64,000 nucleotides of DNA, taken from contig CALZFC010000006.1 in the NCBI GenBank assembly GCA_945643635.1, positions 9,512,501-9,576,500 of the forward strand, written 5' to 3'. The translations under genes were made by a program, and so were the position numbers. The notes beneath the pieces are model-generated. The model saw only the letters and a list, made by a program, of their open reading frames with translations. It made no database searches and was not told the origin of the DNA. Shown here piece by piece: positions 50,406 to 61,802 of this stretch (its first letter is position 1; every line of letters starts with the position of its first letter). This DNA is from Allodiplogaster sudhausi (lineage: Eukaryota > Nematoda > Chromadorea > Rhabditida > Diplogasteridae).

Positions 50406-52711
50406 GGAGCTGGGGAAAGAGAGATAGAAACTGAGATAGAGCTAGGGGGAGGGAGAGAAATAGCAAATGAGAGAAAGGGAGAGGAGGAGAGAGAAAGATG
50501 GAAGTTAAATTTCCTTTTATCCTGATGGAACACAACCTAACAGAAAACGCTAAGAAAGTGGTAGCAATTTTTGTATTAAAGATGAGCGGGAGGTTAAAAT
50601 GTTCTAGGGTAGCGCAACGGGCACGGGCGACACGGCGGTGAGAGCTACGGGCCAGTCCGCCATGACCGCGGACGGGCAGCCGAATCCAGCCAGTGCGATT
50701 CATTCGGAAGATTCTTTATTAAAAATATTACTATTTATATCTTGAAAATAATACAGGCAAAAACTTTAAATTATTATTTAGACGTCATTTTTTCACTATT
50801 CTCAGACAGCGACCAAAATGTGGCGATTGCTGGTGCGACTGGATCGGACAAATCGCTTTCTAGCGTGGCTTCGAATCAGGTATCAGCCAATTTATCCTCT
50901 CTTTATCTGTCAATATCTTAACTCCCCTCTCAGACTCTGACGTGGAACAGTCTGCGCGGCTCGTTGCTCGGCACGGCCAGTGGCTCTGGTGTCGGGCATG
51001 CGCAGGCCAACGTCGGCCTCGGCGCAGGCAATAACAACAACGGTTGAGTTCAAGTTTATTTATTTTTATCTATTTATTTCTTTATCTAGTACATATTATT
51101 ATTGTTTAGCATTATCTAATAGTCTTATGGCTAGAATTTTCAAACTAGAGATGAATGAATATCAAACGCAAAAAATTAACTACATTTTACTTTTTCTCTT
51201 TCCTTGTTTCTTTGACACTTTCTCTGTTCTCTAGCCACTTAAAACTTGAGAGTCTGACCATATCTGGCCTAAGCCTTAACAGTAAACTTATTAGGTGTCG
51301 AGAACAATGCGCTGGTCTCCGGCGTCAGCCAAGGCGGCGGCAACGTCGACACTTCTGTTAGGCTCATTTTTGAGCGTCGCTAAAAGTAGCCAGTAAATTA
51401 TTTTAAAAGATCCTTCTTTAACCAAGTTTGAAGGTAATGTAAACTGGGCAGAAAATTAGTAATAAATAATAAAAGAAAGTATAGTAAATAATAATAAAAG
51501 AAAGAATATTTCGTGGCCGACAGGTAAACGGATCGGCGACAATTGACGGCCAGCAGCACCAGTTGGGGAATACACTCGTGGGAAGTGTCGGCGGGAGCGG
51601 GCCGAGCCAGCTGGTTGGAGCAGGCAATCTGCAGAGCAATCAGAGTGGCACCAACCAGAGTGAGTGAAGAGAGGGGGTGGGGGCGAGATTGACAAAACAT
51701 TTATATGATGAAAAACAGCTTTTTGTTTTACGGAATAGACGAGTTACAGATGCTAATAGCTGAACAGTTTTAATAAAAGAAGAAAAGAAAAATGATAAAA
51801 TGGCTCTTTGAGCAATCTCGACATTCGGCGACGCGAAGACGTTCACGAACGGCACGAGCAACATGAATCTGTCTTCCGAGTCGAACAACACTCGCGGAGA
51901 GGGCGTCAACGGAGGCATCAACATGAACAGGCATCTCTTTCTTTTATTGCGGCAGGAACTTTTTTATAGGATATATTTATTTTAAAACGATTTATGGAAA
52001 AAAACAACAAAAGATCACGCCGCTTTCAAAAATATGTAACGTAATGTTCGAATCAACTTTTACAGATGGTTTTAAAGTGCTGTTCAACACTTCAATTTCA
52101 CTCTTCATAAAAAGTAAACTTTTGCAGCAACACCAACTCTGCCGACAAGAACATGACAGTCCAGAACGGACTGCAGGTCAACGACAACCAAGGCAAAACT
52201 CGTCAGTCTTTTTTATTACGCCAACGTTGAGCTTTAATTTAACATGCAGAATAAATAAAATATATTGAAAACTGAACTCATGGTCAGCTAGAAAAAATAG
52301 CAGAGAGCGCTCGTTTCAGTTGCAATCGGATTTGGTTCGGTGTCGGGAAATGGAACGGAGAACTCGAATGGAACCATCACAGTCGACAGCAAGTATAACC
52401 AGAATGGAGAGGCTGAGGTGGAGGAAATCGAGAGGGAAAGATTAAAACAAGCTCATTTTAAGAATAAAAGTCTACATGAAGAAGAAGAATTCTGACGGCA
52501 AAACAAAAACATTCTCATTTCTAGGTGACTGCTAATGGAGAGGGCCAAGCCATCTCGAAGGATAAGAATTCATCACTGAACATTGGAGGAAATGCAATGG
52601 TGGAGACGAACGGAGTCACAAAATGTCGTTTTATATTTTTCAGGAAGAAAGTTTTACATCTCGAAGTTGAATGGGTTACATACATATGTACATACATATG
52701 CACATATGTAT

Positions 52712-52752
<41 letters not shown>

Positions 52753-52970
52753 ACGCAGAGAGAGAGAGAGAGATAAAAAGAGAAATATAACAGCCATTTT
52801 ACTTGTTGAACATTATGGGAATGGCCAATTCAGTGGGCAGCGGCCTGGCGACTGGCCATGTCTCGGGTGCCAACAACAATCTGACGGGCTCGAATCTCGT
52901 TTCCATCACTGGCAGCAGCTCGAATGGACAAGCCACCATGGAAGCGAATGGAGGAGGTTCGATCAGCCTT

Positions 52971-53010
<40 letters not shown>

Positions 53011-53619
53011 ACACTCTCACACTCTCTCTCTCATACTCTATCGTTTTTACTTTCTCTTTCTCACACACACTCTCACTCTCTCTCATATGCTCACGTTATT
53101 ACTCTTTCTCTCTGACTCTCTCGCTTTCACCCACTCTCTCACTTATACCATATCTTTCCACAGGTGCTGGCCCAAGCGGCGCGGACACTGCCGTCAGTCT
53201 CGACCTCGGCAATGGCCAGAGTACGTTTTTTTATATGTAGGGTATAATTACGATCAGAAAAAATTGATATTCTATGTTTAATATGTCTTAAAATATTAAA
53301 AGTTTTTTTTCCTCCAGCATCGAATGTAACCGGAAATGTTGTTGCAAGTGGCGACCAGACAAGCGTGCGTTCTCTCTCCACGGTCACGGACAACAATGGT
53401 ATACATACTACTAAAATAATAATGATCATGCAGATCTCAGTGACTATACCACGTAGCCATGCCCGAACCCTTCATTCAGGTGCCCAGACCCTGACGAACT
53501 TCCAGCAGGCGTCTTCCTCCGCAAAGGGCGCCAGCTCAGTCTCCGCCTCCAACTCTGGCTGGCTCCGCCGTCGGAAGCGAGCCTCCCTTGGCATGCTCGC
53601 TTACAAACTGTGGAAATAA
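47674..53619 (+). CDS. secreted, cysteine-free Asn/Gly/Ser/Thr-rich precursor protein (silk- or matrix-like)
   Basis: No known family recognised. Exons: 47674-47794, 49058-49131, 49276-49381, 49585-49694, 50608-50692, 50806-50879, 50934-51042, 51295-51356, 51524-51659, 51813-51930, 52128-52192, 52320-52417, 52525-52599, 52794-52956, 53164-53220, 53318-53398 and 53480-53619. They join in phase to 557 residues. The N-terminus is a clear signal peptide (MLRCAIVAVLLATAALLSES) with its only cysteine at position 4, followed by RSRR (23-26) and KR (37-38), which look like subtilisin/furin-type cleavage sites. The body is dominated by Asn, Gly, Ser, Thr, Gln, Val and Ala in irregular NGxAT / GSGxG / NVxGN-like units, without charge clusters or cysteine. 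The C-terminus has RRRKR followed by a 12-residue tail (ASLGMLAYKLWK). Donors after 51930 and 52192 are GC, and only these keep the frame. The junction into 52794 is the least certain. A secreted matrix, glue or egg-covering protein is possible; this is inference. Confidence 0.82.
47917..48323 (+). repeat. left terminal inverted repeat of the foldback element
   Basis: Matches in reverse complement the segment at about 48562-49004, including the words agtttgctcatagagaacgg and atcgtcaacggatgct (as reverse complement). The inner boundary is approximate. Confidence 0.88.
48562..49004 (-). repeat. right terminal inverted repeat of the foldback element
   Basis: Inverted copy of 47917-48323, carrying a small insertion around 48910-48942 (tttagtctttcctagg) that is absent from the left arm. 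Confidence 0.88.
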
Positions 53620-54460
53620 GCAGCAGGGTCTCGAAGGGATAACTTACCGAATACCGTATACCCGACATTGTAATATGTATTCTTCAGTGACATACAAAGA
53701 ATTTGGAGATGACGATGGAGTCAAAATAAAAACACCTCCTCATGATAAATATTGCACTAGTTGTCTGTGTAGTACTTTCGAATAATAAAATAGAATAAAA
53801 CCATGTACATTAGGCAGCAGACCTAAGAGTTTACCTAAATAGCTGACGGCAGTCTGTAGATTTATTTTTATTTTGAAAAAAAATTCTGACTGCTAACAAA
53901 GCTACATTTATGTATGTACATTGGCATCTACCAATTTCAGAACGTCCTGCTACGACAATGCGAAAGTGGAAATTCATTATTTTCGTCTTTTCCCAATGAT
54001 TTTCGTCATGTTCGAAGACAATTTCAACTCTCCATCGTCATAAAAATGTTTAAACATCTGCAACAAATAGGAAAAAAAAAGTTCTAACGAAGATTCGAGC
54101 ACGATTGAACGGAAGGCAGGTAACTATTAATTTTAAAAAGGAAAAAAAGTCCCATCCCTTAAACTACTTCTTAATTTAGAGGGACTGGAAAGTTCCAATT
54201 GCTATAATCTTCGGAAGATGAGCTAAAGTCCGAATCATTGGATTTTACAAATCCTACAAAATAAGTGTATGTAAATTAGATTTTCTTGCTTCTGAAAATC
54301 ACGGCTCATTCCGGCCCGCTCTCACTTCTGCTTCATACCTTGGCAAGAGCCGGCTGCATTCACTGACTGCTCTCCGTCTCTCCCTCTCCCTCTCTGCCTC
54401 TTTCCATCTCTCTGCTTCTCTGCCACTCTCTTCCTCTCCCTCTCTCTCTCTATCTTCAGA
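53620..54460. other. intergenic spacer with CT-rich 3' end
   Basis: AT-rich spacer. Its last 80 bases (about 54370-54455) are CT-rich and end in atcttcag directly before the next ATG, a strong acceptor-like site in the position of a trans-splice or 5' UTR acceptor. Confidence 0.6.
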
Positions 54461-55966
54461 ATGGTAAGCGACGCCACGAAGATCTCCATTCGCAAGCAGA
54501 TCACGGTCGTTCTTGTGGTTAGCCGGTTCTTTTCAAGTGTATTCATTTATTTTTACAAATTATTTTGGTGCTCTAAAAAATATTTCTTTGTGTGTAGGCC
54601 CTCCTCATCGTGCACACTGTTGCTCTTTCCATGGGCGAAGGACACAGCGACGTCATGTGGGGGGCCAGTCGATTTCGATTGCTTTACTTTTCTTGCTAAT
54701 ATTTTTATTCCAGCTTCAAAATGGGGGAAATAGGTTAGCTGACTTCCCACCCAGCCAACCGATCGCCCGCTATCTTAGAATGAGGAAATGGCAAGCATAT
54801 CGTATGAACATTAAATATGAATACCTATGAAGCTTTCTGATAACTTTGGATTAGATGGAATGCAAATAAAATAGCTGACTACGTTTCAAGATGATGCTCG
54901 GAATGTCGGTGATCTCTCTCTTCATGGCAGTCGCCATTCTCATCCTGCAACGCTTCGCCTTCTTCATTCGACAGTTTGCAGCTGTTCGTTTCATTCGTTT
55001 CATTTAGTAAATTGTTTTCAAATTAAATTATAATTTTAAAAACACTAAAAATAAAATCGTAACATATCTTTCACCAGGCGACAATGTTGATGGGCATCTC
55101 GGCCGTTGTCACCATCGTCGGAATCACTCTCGGCACCATCAAATACCTCGGCTTTGAGAAAGCCGCGCCCCTTCTTCGCTTCACACTTGTGCGTTTTTTT
55201 ATTTACTCATTTTTTTTTTCTAATTTTTCATTTTTTTAAATGATAATTCTTTCTAGATCTTGGATGGCGCGATTCTTCTCCTCCAAGTGCTCGTGGCTTT
55301 CTCCTTCTTCCTCTTCCGAGATGTCAGAATAAGAAAGTTGCACTTATTGTGAAAATTAAGCTATTTAATTAAAATATATGACAAAACCGTAAATATCCTT
55401 GGAGATAAATCCCGCTGCGACCGAAGAGGCGAAGAAGAGCGCTGGCCCGTCCCGCAGCCAGACACCCGCCCCTCCACCGAGCACGCCGAGCCAGCAGATG
55501 CCACCCGAGGCGCCACCCGTCAAAGAGGTCCTACGAGCATTTTTTTTCCCATCGGAAATATACATAGATCTTTTAATAAGGTATCTTTTAATGATGATTC
55601 TTTGAGAAGTCGAACTCGGACCGTTCGAAGAAGAGCGAAAAGTCTGCCAAGAGCCACAAGTCCAAGAGGTTTTTTTTTTAATTATTTAAAGAGTAATATA
55701 AAGATACAAACGAATTGTTAAATTTCCCTGTTCCAGCTCGCGCCGCAGCTCGAAAAGCGGAAAGAGCGGAAAGAGCGGGCGGAGTGGAAAGAGCGGAAGG
55801 AGCGGAAGAAGTGAGAAGAGCGGAAAAAGCGGAAAGGTTGGCAATTCAATCCCTGGAAAAAGTCTCATTGTTTTTAATTAATTAATTAAATATTAATTTA
55901 ATAAAAAAAAGCCCATGAAATTTGCAGATTCACAAAAGCTCGCGCTCGGAGAATCGGGACAAGTAA
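54461..55966 (+). CDS. four-helix membrane protein with basic SGK-repeat tail (copy 1)
   Basis: Not recognised; the layout resembles small tetraspan (MARVEL-like) proteins, but I cannot assign a family. Exons: 54461-54517, 54598-54651 (or 54663 with a GC donor), 54891-54983, 55078-55188, 55257-55322, 55405-55527, 55607-55668, 55737-55836 and 55928-55966. They give about 234 residues. Four hydrophobic helices follow a short basic N-terminus: ITVVLVALLIVHTVALSM, SVISLFMAVAILIL, LMGISAVVTIVGITLG and AILLLQVLVAFSFFLF. The C-terminal tail is Pro/Ser-rich, then Lys/Ser-rich, with about nine S-G-K/R units encoded by 55737-55836. The tail is strongly basic and predicted to be disordered. The ATG directly follows a strong acceptor (tatcttcaga). 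A second, decayed copy lies 590 bases downstream. Confidence 0.78.
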
Positions 55967-56555
55967 AGCCGTGCCCGTTCTGCTTCTTCTCCTACTCGTG
56001 CCGTCTGAGATCCATGTGAATAAATGGAATATTGGACAATTATTGTGGCCCCATGAGAATCTGCAGTTCAAAAAATTGCAAGGAATTCCAAAATTTTTCA
56101 ACTTTTGTGATTTGCTCTGCATTGAACGTACTGCCAGGCTCATCGAAGAAGTAGATTGATATGTGAGAATAAAAAAGTATACAATTTGCGGAACAATGAC
56201 TACAAAGCAAGCAAACTGCTCACAGGGAAGAGTTTATTAAAATATATTGAAACAAAAAAATTAAAATAATGTGGGAAAAAAACATTAATATTATTTACTA
56301 AAGAAAAGTGCCAGGTAAAAACATTTACTAAAGAAAAGTACCAAGTGCTAGATTTCCAAAAGATTTAGTTATGCACAGCACTGCGGTGCATAATTTATAT
56401 AAAGTAAATTGAGGCAAATTAGAATGTTTGCAAACCCGTTATCACTTCTCCCGTCTACCTTGACTGCGACCGGCTGCGTTTGCTAGCCGCTCTCCCTCTC
56501 TGCCTTTCCCTTTTCTGCCATTCTCTCTATCACCCTCTGCCTCTCGTCATCCGAA
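55967..56555. other. 3' flank of copy 1 and 5' flank of copy 2
   Basis: The 55967-56080 sequence resembles that after the copy 2 stop (57544-57640), both with a gtgccttctgagatccatg-like block, so the duplication includes 3' flanking sequence. No other gene is seen. Confidence 0.6.
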
Positions 56556-57543
56556 ATGGTGAACGACGTCGTAAAGATCTCCGTTCGCAAGCAGATCACA
56601 GTCGTTCTTGTGGTTAGCCGGCCACTTTCAAGTTTTATTTATTGACTAGAAAATAAATTGTTAATTTTATTGGTTTTTTTCTAAACATTGGTTTAATTTC
56701 CAGGCCCTCCTCATCGTGCATTCCCTTGCACTTCTGATGATCGAAGGAACCAGCGACGTCATGTGGACGGTCAATCGATATTCGATTGAATTACTTTTCT
56801 AGCTAATATTTTAATTCCAGCAGCAAAGAAATTGCATTAACTTAGACTACTTGACTTTTCCGCGATAGAATAGAAAATAAATTTTTGTTTTAACAATATA
56901 GATATGCTAAGGTGATGCTCGCAATGTCGCTGATCTCACTCTCCGTGACAGTTGCCGTGCTCTTCTTGCAAGGCTGCGCCTTCTTCCTTCGACAGTTTGC
57001 AGCTGTCCGTTTCATTCCATTGATTTAGTTAATTCTTTTCAAATAAAGGTTTATATTTGTAAATATATTTTAATAGTTAACAAATAAATAGAAAAGAAGA
57101 ATAAACGAGTATAAATAACTTGCTTTTAAGGCAACAATGATAATGGGCTTCACGGCCATCATCACTCTCGTCGGAATCATTCTCGGCACCATCAAACTTC
57201 TCGGCTTTGACAAAGTCGCGCCCCTTCTTCGCTATACTCTTGAACGTTTTTCATTGAATATTGACTCATTTTAATGATTGGTTATTAAATCTTTTAAAGA
57301 ATGATTAGTTTTCCTAGATCATGGACGGCGTGGTTCTTCTTCTCCAATTGCTAGTGGCTCTCTCCTTCTTCCTCTTCCGAGAGGTCGGAAAAAACAGGCT
57401 ACACTCATTGTGTGGATCACAGTATTTAATTAAGTAATTAAGTGTAGACAAATTGACTCATTTTATTGACTCATATCCTTTAGATAAATCCGGCGGCGCT
57501 TGAAGAGGCGAAGAAGGGCACCGGCCAGACTCCCGCGTTTTGA
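56556..57543 (+). pseudogene. truncated tandem copy 2 of the four-helix membrane protein
   Basis: Exons equivalent to copy 1: 56556-56612, 56704-56757 (or 56769), 56912-57004, 57131-57241, 57318-57383 and 57484-57543, all with identical lengths until the last. Codons remain open and hydrophobic helices are preserved, with mostly conservative changes, so it was recently under constraint. Two defects: the donor after the fourth exon reads CTT|gaacgt where copy 1 has CTT|gtgcgt, and the last exon stops after QTPAF, removing the Pro-rich and SGK-repeat tail. The acceptor before the ATG is also lost (cgtcatccgaa instead of atcttcaga). It may be a dying duplicate, or it may use a nearby cryptic donor and make a tail-less variant. 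Confidence 0.65.
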
Positions 57544-58400
57544 GAAGAAATGAACTGGACAGGAGAAGCCCTGCTCTTCGTTTTACTTCTGTCGGTGCCT
57601 TCTGAGATCCATGCAAATAAATGGCACACTGGACAATTGGCTCCTGAACAACTTAAATGGTTCTATGCGTTACTCAAAATGTGCAAGACCCAAAAGATAC
57701 GCGGGACGAAAACGAACGGCAGAAGCCAGCCCCGTTTACAGCGTTAGTCCCTCCTAGCAACCTTCCAATTGCACACGTATAAAATTTATTGAATATGTAT
57801 TTATAAATAAAATAATAGAAAAACATATATGAGATTTGTATGTTCTCCAACCGGTAGAGCAAGACATTTTGAACTCGAAAGCATCTCCGGCAACTTCAAA
57901 GATTTCCTATGAGAATTTTGGACTCCGAGACATCTGCCGCCGTAGTAAAGGGTCCCATGTTTGAGGCTTGACATCAGGGTACTGGCATGAGGCTAAAGGT
58001 AAGCAGGTTAACACAGGCCTCGTGTTTACACTGATATCAACACCACTGCTTCATGTTATTGGTTTCTTTGTTATTGATAGAGAGACATAGAAAGAGAAAC
58101 ATAGAGACATAGATAGAGATACAGAGAAAGAGAGTGATCGAGAGAACAGACAAAGAGAGAGACTGAGAAAGACAGAGGGACGAGAAAATATACAGGATGG
58201 GAAAAGTGAGAGAGAAGAGAAGAAAGAACGAGAGAGAACAGATTTATCAGAACTCTGCCCCAAAGAGTGTCAGTTCCCTGCTGCCCTCGCACTGACGCTC
58301 CTCAGAAAACCAAGTCGGATTAAATTAGGGTCGGCGGAGCAAAGACTGACATCAATCTTTGAAGCAATAAAACACAGTTAAAAGAGCAGTAAAAACCCTT
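57544..58400. other. spacer with GA-rich block
   Basis: The first 100 bases match the 3' flank of copy 1. A purine-rich block lies at 58078-58245. No gene is seen. Confidence 0.6.
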
Positions 58401-58429
58401 CCCGACCATCTCGACAACCATAAACGCCA

Positions 58430-59011
58430 TCTGAATCGTCTCCGAACATTCCACGACTCATCCACGCTGTCGCGGAAAAGAACCTTGAAAACTGGTATCC
58501 ATGACTGATTGACAATCGATTACCAGATTCAACTGTGAGAGATAAGGAGAATAAACCGTGCTTCGATCACGACTATGTGAGCGGCTAGAAGTTCTTCCAA
58601 GAGAAGAAGCAAATGAATTGCCACGATTGCGATCTCTTTCATATTTGTTTCTTTCAGAGAAATTTTGATGCCTGTTGAATCTCTCGGGAGCCCGAAATTT
58701 GTAGTTATAAAAGCCATTTCGTTTAGAGCAAAAAAAAACAATGTGATGTTTTTTTTATTGCAGAGACGATGTCTTGGTGAACAACCCGTTTCTTACAGGG
58801 TGGGTTTAGATAAACAATTCCAACACAGTTTCAGTTCAGTTGCTCTAGCTCGTCGTTCTTCAAATCTTGAAAACGTTTTACAATAAATTGTGAGGTGTCC
58901 AGAGCGATTGCAGAATGCACATATGTATGTACATATATCTGAGTCAGAATGAGCAGATGTGACTGGCGTAATATTGATCTGATTGTGAGAGGAGTCATGT
59001 TCATCCTGCAT
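58430..59011 (-). pseudogene. decayed retroelement gag-like fragment with zinc knuckle
   Basis: On the minus strand, 58793-59011 encodes a segment with a C-x2-C-x4-H-x4-C knuckle followed by an Arg/Glu-rich stretch and a second Cys pair (CWNC). This layout is typical of BEL/Pao-type LTR retrotransposon Gag/Pol junction regions. A stop and a frame change follow at once, and a downstream Arg/Asn/Ser-rich stretch (about 58530-58740) reads in another frame. I see no protease, reverse transcriptase, integrase or LTRs, so this is a broken relic. The family assignment is a best guess from Cys/His spacing. Confidence 0.5.
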
Positions 59012-59723
59012 ATCTTCAGAAGTGACCGGATTTTACAGCGTACTTGTCATTTGATTTTTAGGGGTGAGCATTAGCTGTTCCGTTTCCGAAGTGAGTTGCA
59101 TAATATATGAATCTAATTCTTCAAATATGTTGTGAATGAGACATACAGAGCTGATGTCCATTTCTGGGAAAAGAGCAAAACGAAAATGATTGAGGAGAGA
59201 GGAACTGGGAGGAAGAGAGAGCAGGAGATGTGATGGGCAGGCCCATTATAGAACCCTTGCACACATTCATCTCATTGTGAAGTGTCCCGTTGAAGAGTAG
59301 CAGTTGTTATTTATATTGCATAGTGTATTTTTGTATTTCATTACGTCCCGTAGCATTCGTCATTGTTGCTTCCTTCGGCTTTGTGAGCGGTTGAGTCTGG
59401 TTTTTGAGGCTGCCTACATTCCTCCTTTCGTCTTCTACATCGCAAATGGATAACGGTAACAACGTCTTGTTATTACAGAGATTAGTTAAGTGAGAGAAAG
59501 AGCGGGTTAGTTAAGTGAGAGAAAGAGCGATAGCGAGCGAGAGAGAGAGATAGTGAGAGAGAGAGATAGACGTTGCCACTGAATCCAAATGGAAGTTCAG
59601 TGGTAGTGCTACAATGAAAAGAATATTTGGGTTTCGAGTACAGAATTATTGTCACTTGCAGTAAATTCTGCTTTTTAACAAAAGAATTTGCTTGAATTGA
59701 ACTAATTTTGTCTTCTTTTCAAG
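59012..59723. other. spacer upstream of the next gene
   Basis: AT-rich with a GA tract at about 59490-59570, which includes a short duplicated word (gttagttaagtgagagaaagagcg). The first exon of the gene at 59724 may lie here but I cannot place it. Confidence 0.5.
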
Positions 59724-60346
59724 CCGTATTTTCTTTGAGCGTCAAGACGGGAGCAAAGTGGAGCAAGAAGGGCCGCATTACTCCTCTGAAGATCCGCCAT
59801 CCGGATCGACACAGGATTGTCAAGCTTCCCGCTCGATCGAGGTTGTCCGGACGGCGAAGAGCACAACCGCACAATTCAACCACGCTAGAAAGAAGCTCGT
59901 AAGTGTGCATGTAGATTAGGCTAATGAAATGAAATAGTCACCTTGCCAACATTGTCATGAGGCATTAGTAAAAGAGAGTACTGTTTGCAGGCACTTCTGC
60001 GAACGGCTCTACTGGGCATCTTTGCCATCTTCAACCAGGGGGAGGATGCTACGACCGACGGAAAGGTGCTCGCGGCGGTCATGAAGGCCTTCGAGGCGTG
60101 CAAGGCGTTTGACAGGCTCTGGGATCAAAAAAACACCCTAAACCTCGTGAGACTTTTCTTATTTTCTTTTCTTTGTTCACTGTTGCACATTACGAATGTC
60201 TCTCAGTCTCTCTCTCTTTCTCTCACTTCGCGCTTTCACTCTTTATCCCATATCTCTCTCACCATTTATTTAGTTCTCCGTCTCTCTTCTCTCTCTTTCT
60301 CTCTCTGCTCTCTCTCTCTCTATCTCTCTTCTGCTGTCTCTCTTCT

Positions 60347-60383
<37 letters not shown>

Positions 60384-60498
60384 CTTTTGCTCTCTCTTCT
60401 CTCTCTTCTCTCTCTTCTGCTGTTTCTCTCTATCTCTCTTCTGTTGTTTCTCTTCTGCCCTCTCTCTCTCTCTCTCTCTCTCGTTCTTTTGCTCTCTC

Positions 60499-60534
<36 letters not shown>

Positions 60535-60817
60535 ATCTCTCTCTCTTCTGCTGTTTCTCTTCTCTCTTCTGCTCTCTGCTGCTCTCTCTTCTCTTCATCT
60601 CTGTCTCTCTGTCCGTCTCTGTGTCTGTTTCTCTCTTTCTCTCTCTCTCTCTTTCTCTCTCTCCCTCTCTCTCTTACAGGAAATCAACGCTCATGTTTAT
60701 GGCGGCGGTGACCGCTCCGGCTCGCCTCCACGTCCTGTTGCCAGACTGCTCAGGACCTTCAGGAGTGCGAAGGCCGCCTTCGATGCGGCTTATACAGAGG
60801 CAGTGGCTTTGCACTAG
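59724..60817 (+). CDS. unrecognised small gene, 5' end not found
   Basis: Exons 59724-59898 (entered in phase 2), 59991-60146 and 60680-60817 (stop TAG at 60815) join in phase to at least 156 residues. The first exon reads hydrophilic (starting RIFFERQDG) and another frame through it is also open, but only this frame is in phase with the next exons. The middle exon has a hydrophobic patch (TALLGIFAIF) and an Ala/Lys-rich helix-like stretch; the last is basic and Ala-rich. No domain recognised. The second intron (60147-60679) is almost entirely CT repeat up to the acceptor cttacag. Confidence 0.6.
60190..60672 (+). repeat. nearly 500-bp (CT)n intron
   Basis: The intron between 60146 and 60680 is CT/CTT/CTG-rich for most of its length, with imperfect higher-order units (tctcttctgctgtttctct repeated several times). 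The CT strand is the coding strand, so the tract acts as an overlong polypyrimidine tract. Confidence 0.95.
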
Positions 60818-61802
60818 AAATAGAATTAGAAAGAAGAGCGTTGCCCTTTTTGTTGGCTCATGTTTCACATCTAATTGTCAGCCCACTTTTCTCTCTCTGA
60901 TCTCTGATTCTCTCTCTCGGTGCCTTCGTAGATGATGATGCATTTCGTATTATTTTGGTCTATCGCCCGTAGATAATTCTTATTGTTAGCTCCTCAAGTA
61001 CTGCAGAGATCTCTCCACTTGCTTTCATCCATCATTACTCGTAGGAGATTTTAATTTTTCTGACAGGCACTCTCCTCTTCCCATTACCCTTCCTACTTCA
61101 TCTCTAGCTTAAAAATTTGTAGCCTTAATTCACCTTTGGTAACAACAAATGATAAAATCATAACAACGTCGTGATCTAGAGGGTTTCAAAGGGAAACAAA
61201 GAGAGAGAGTGAGAGATAGTTAGGGTTGCGGGATAGGGCTGCGTGCTCTCAGCCCGTTCCTCCCAGTCTCTCTCGAGCAGAGCTTTAATATCCTGCTGAC
61301 GCGGAGCGGAAGCGATCGCGGATCTAAAAGTAGTCATAATTATGTATCATAGGATTGAGAAAGAGAAGGAGAAGCACGAAGAATAGAAAGCGATTAACCG
61401 TACCGGAAAAAGGAAGAGATCGCCATGTATGTATGTGTCATCTCGCCTCCTGCTTACACCGTAAACCTTACTTACCGATCCACACCTCCCACAATCATTT
61501 TAATGTTTGCCCTCGAACTCGGACATATACTAGTATTTACACCATCAAGCCATGTGGGGATAACTTCACAAGAAAAATTGTGTAGTAATGTGGCCTAGCT
61601 CAATGAGAATATGAGCAAGTGGTGAAGAGAGGGAGATTGGATTTACGGAACGTAAGAGAAACAAAAATTTTAAATTAATCAGCAGGGATGCAAAGGAGAG
61701 AAGAGAGAAAAGAAATATCGCCTGTGCCAACTGCAACGTAAGATAACAAATTTAAATTGTTCACATTATTCTAGTTATGAGAAGACCTATATCGCGCCTT
61801 GG
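60818..61802. other. spacer, no gene seen
   Basis: Mixed composition, with a short CT run near 60888-60918. Open frames are short and unlinked. Confidence 0.55.

Noticed and set aside
59708..59902. Alternative frame through the first exon at 59724-59898
   Set aside because: It hits a stop just past the donor and does not join the next exon in phase, whereas the chosen frame does.
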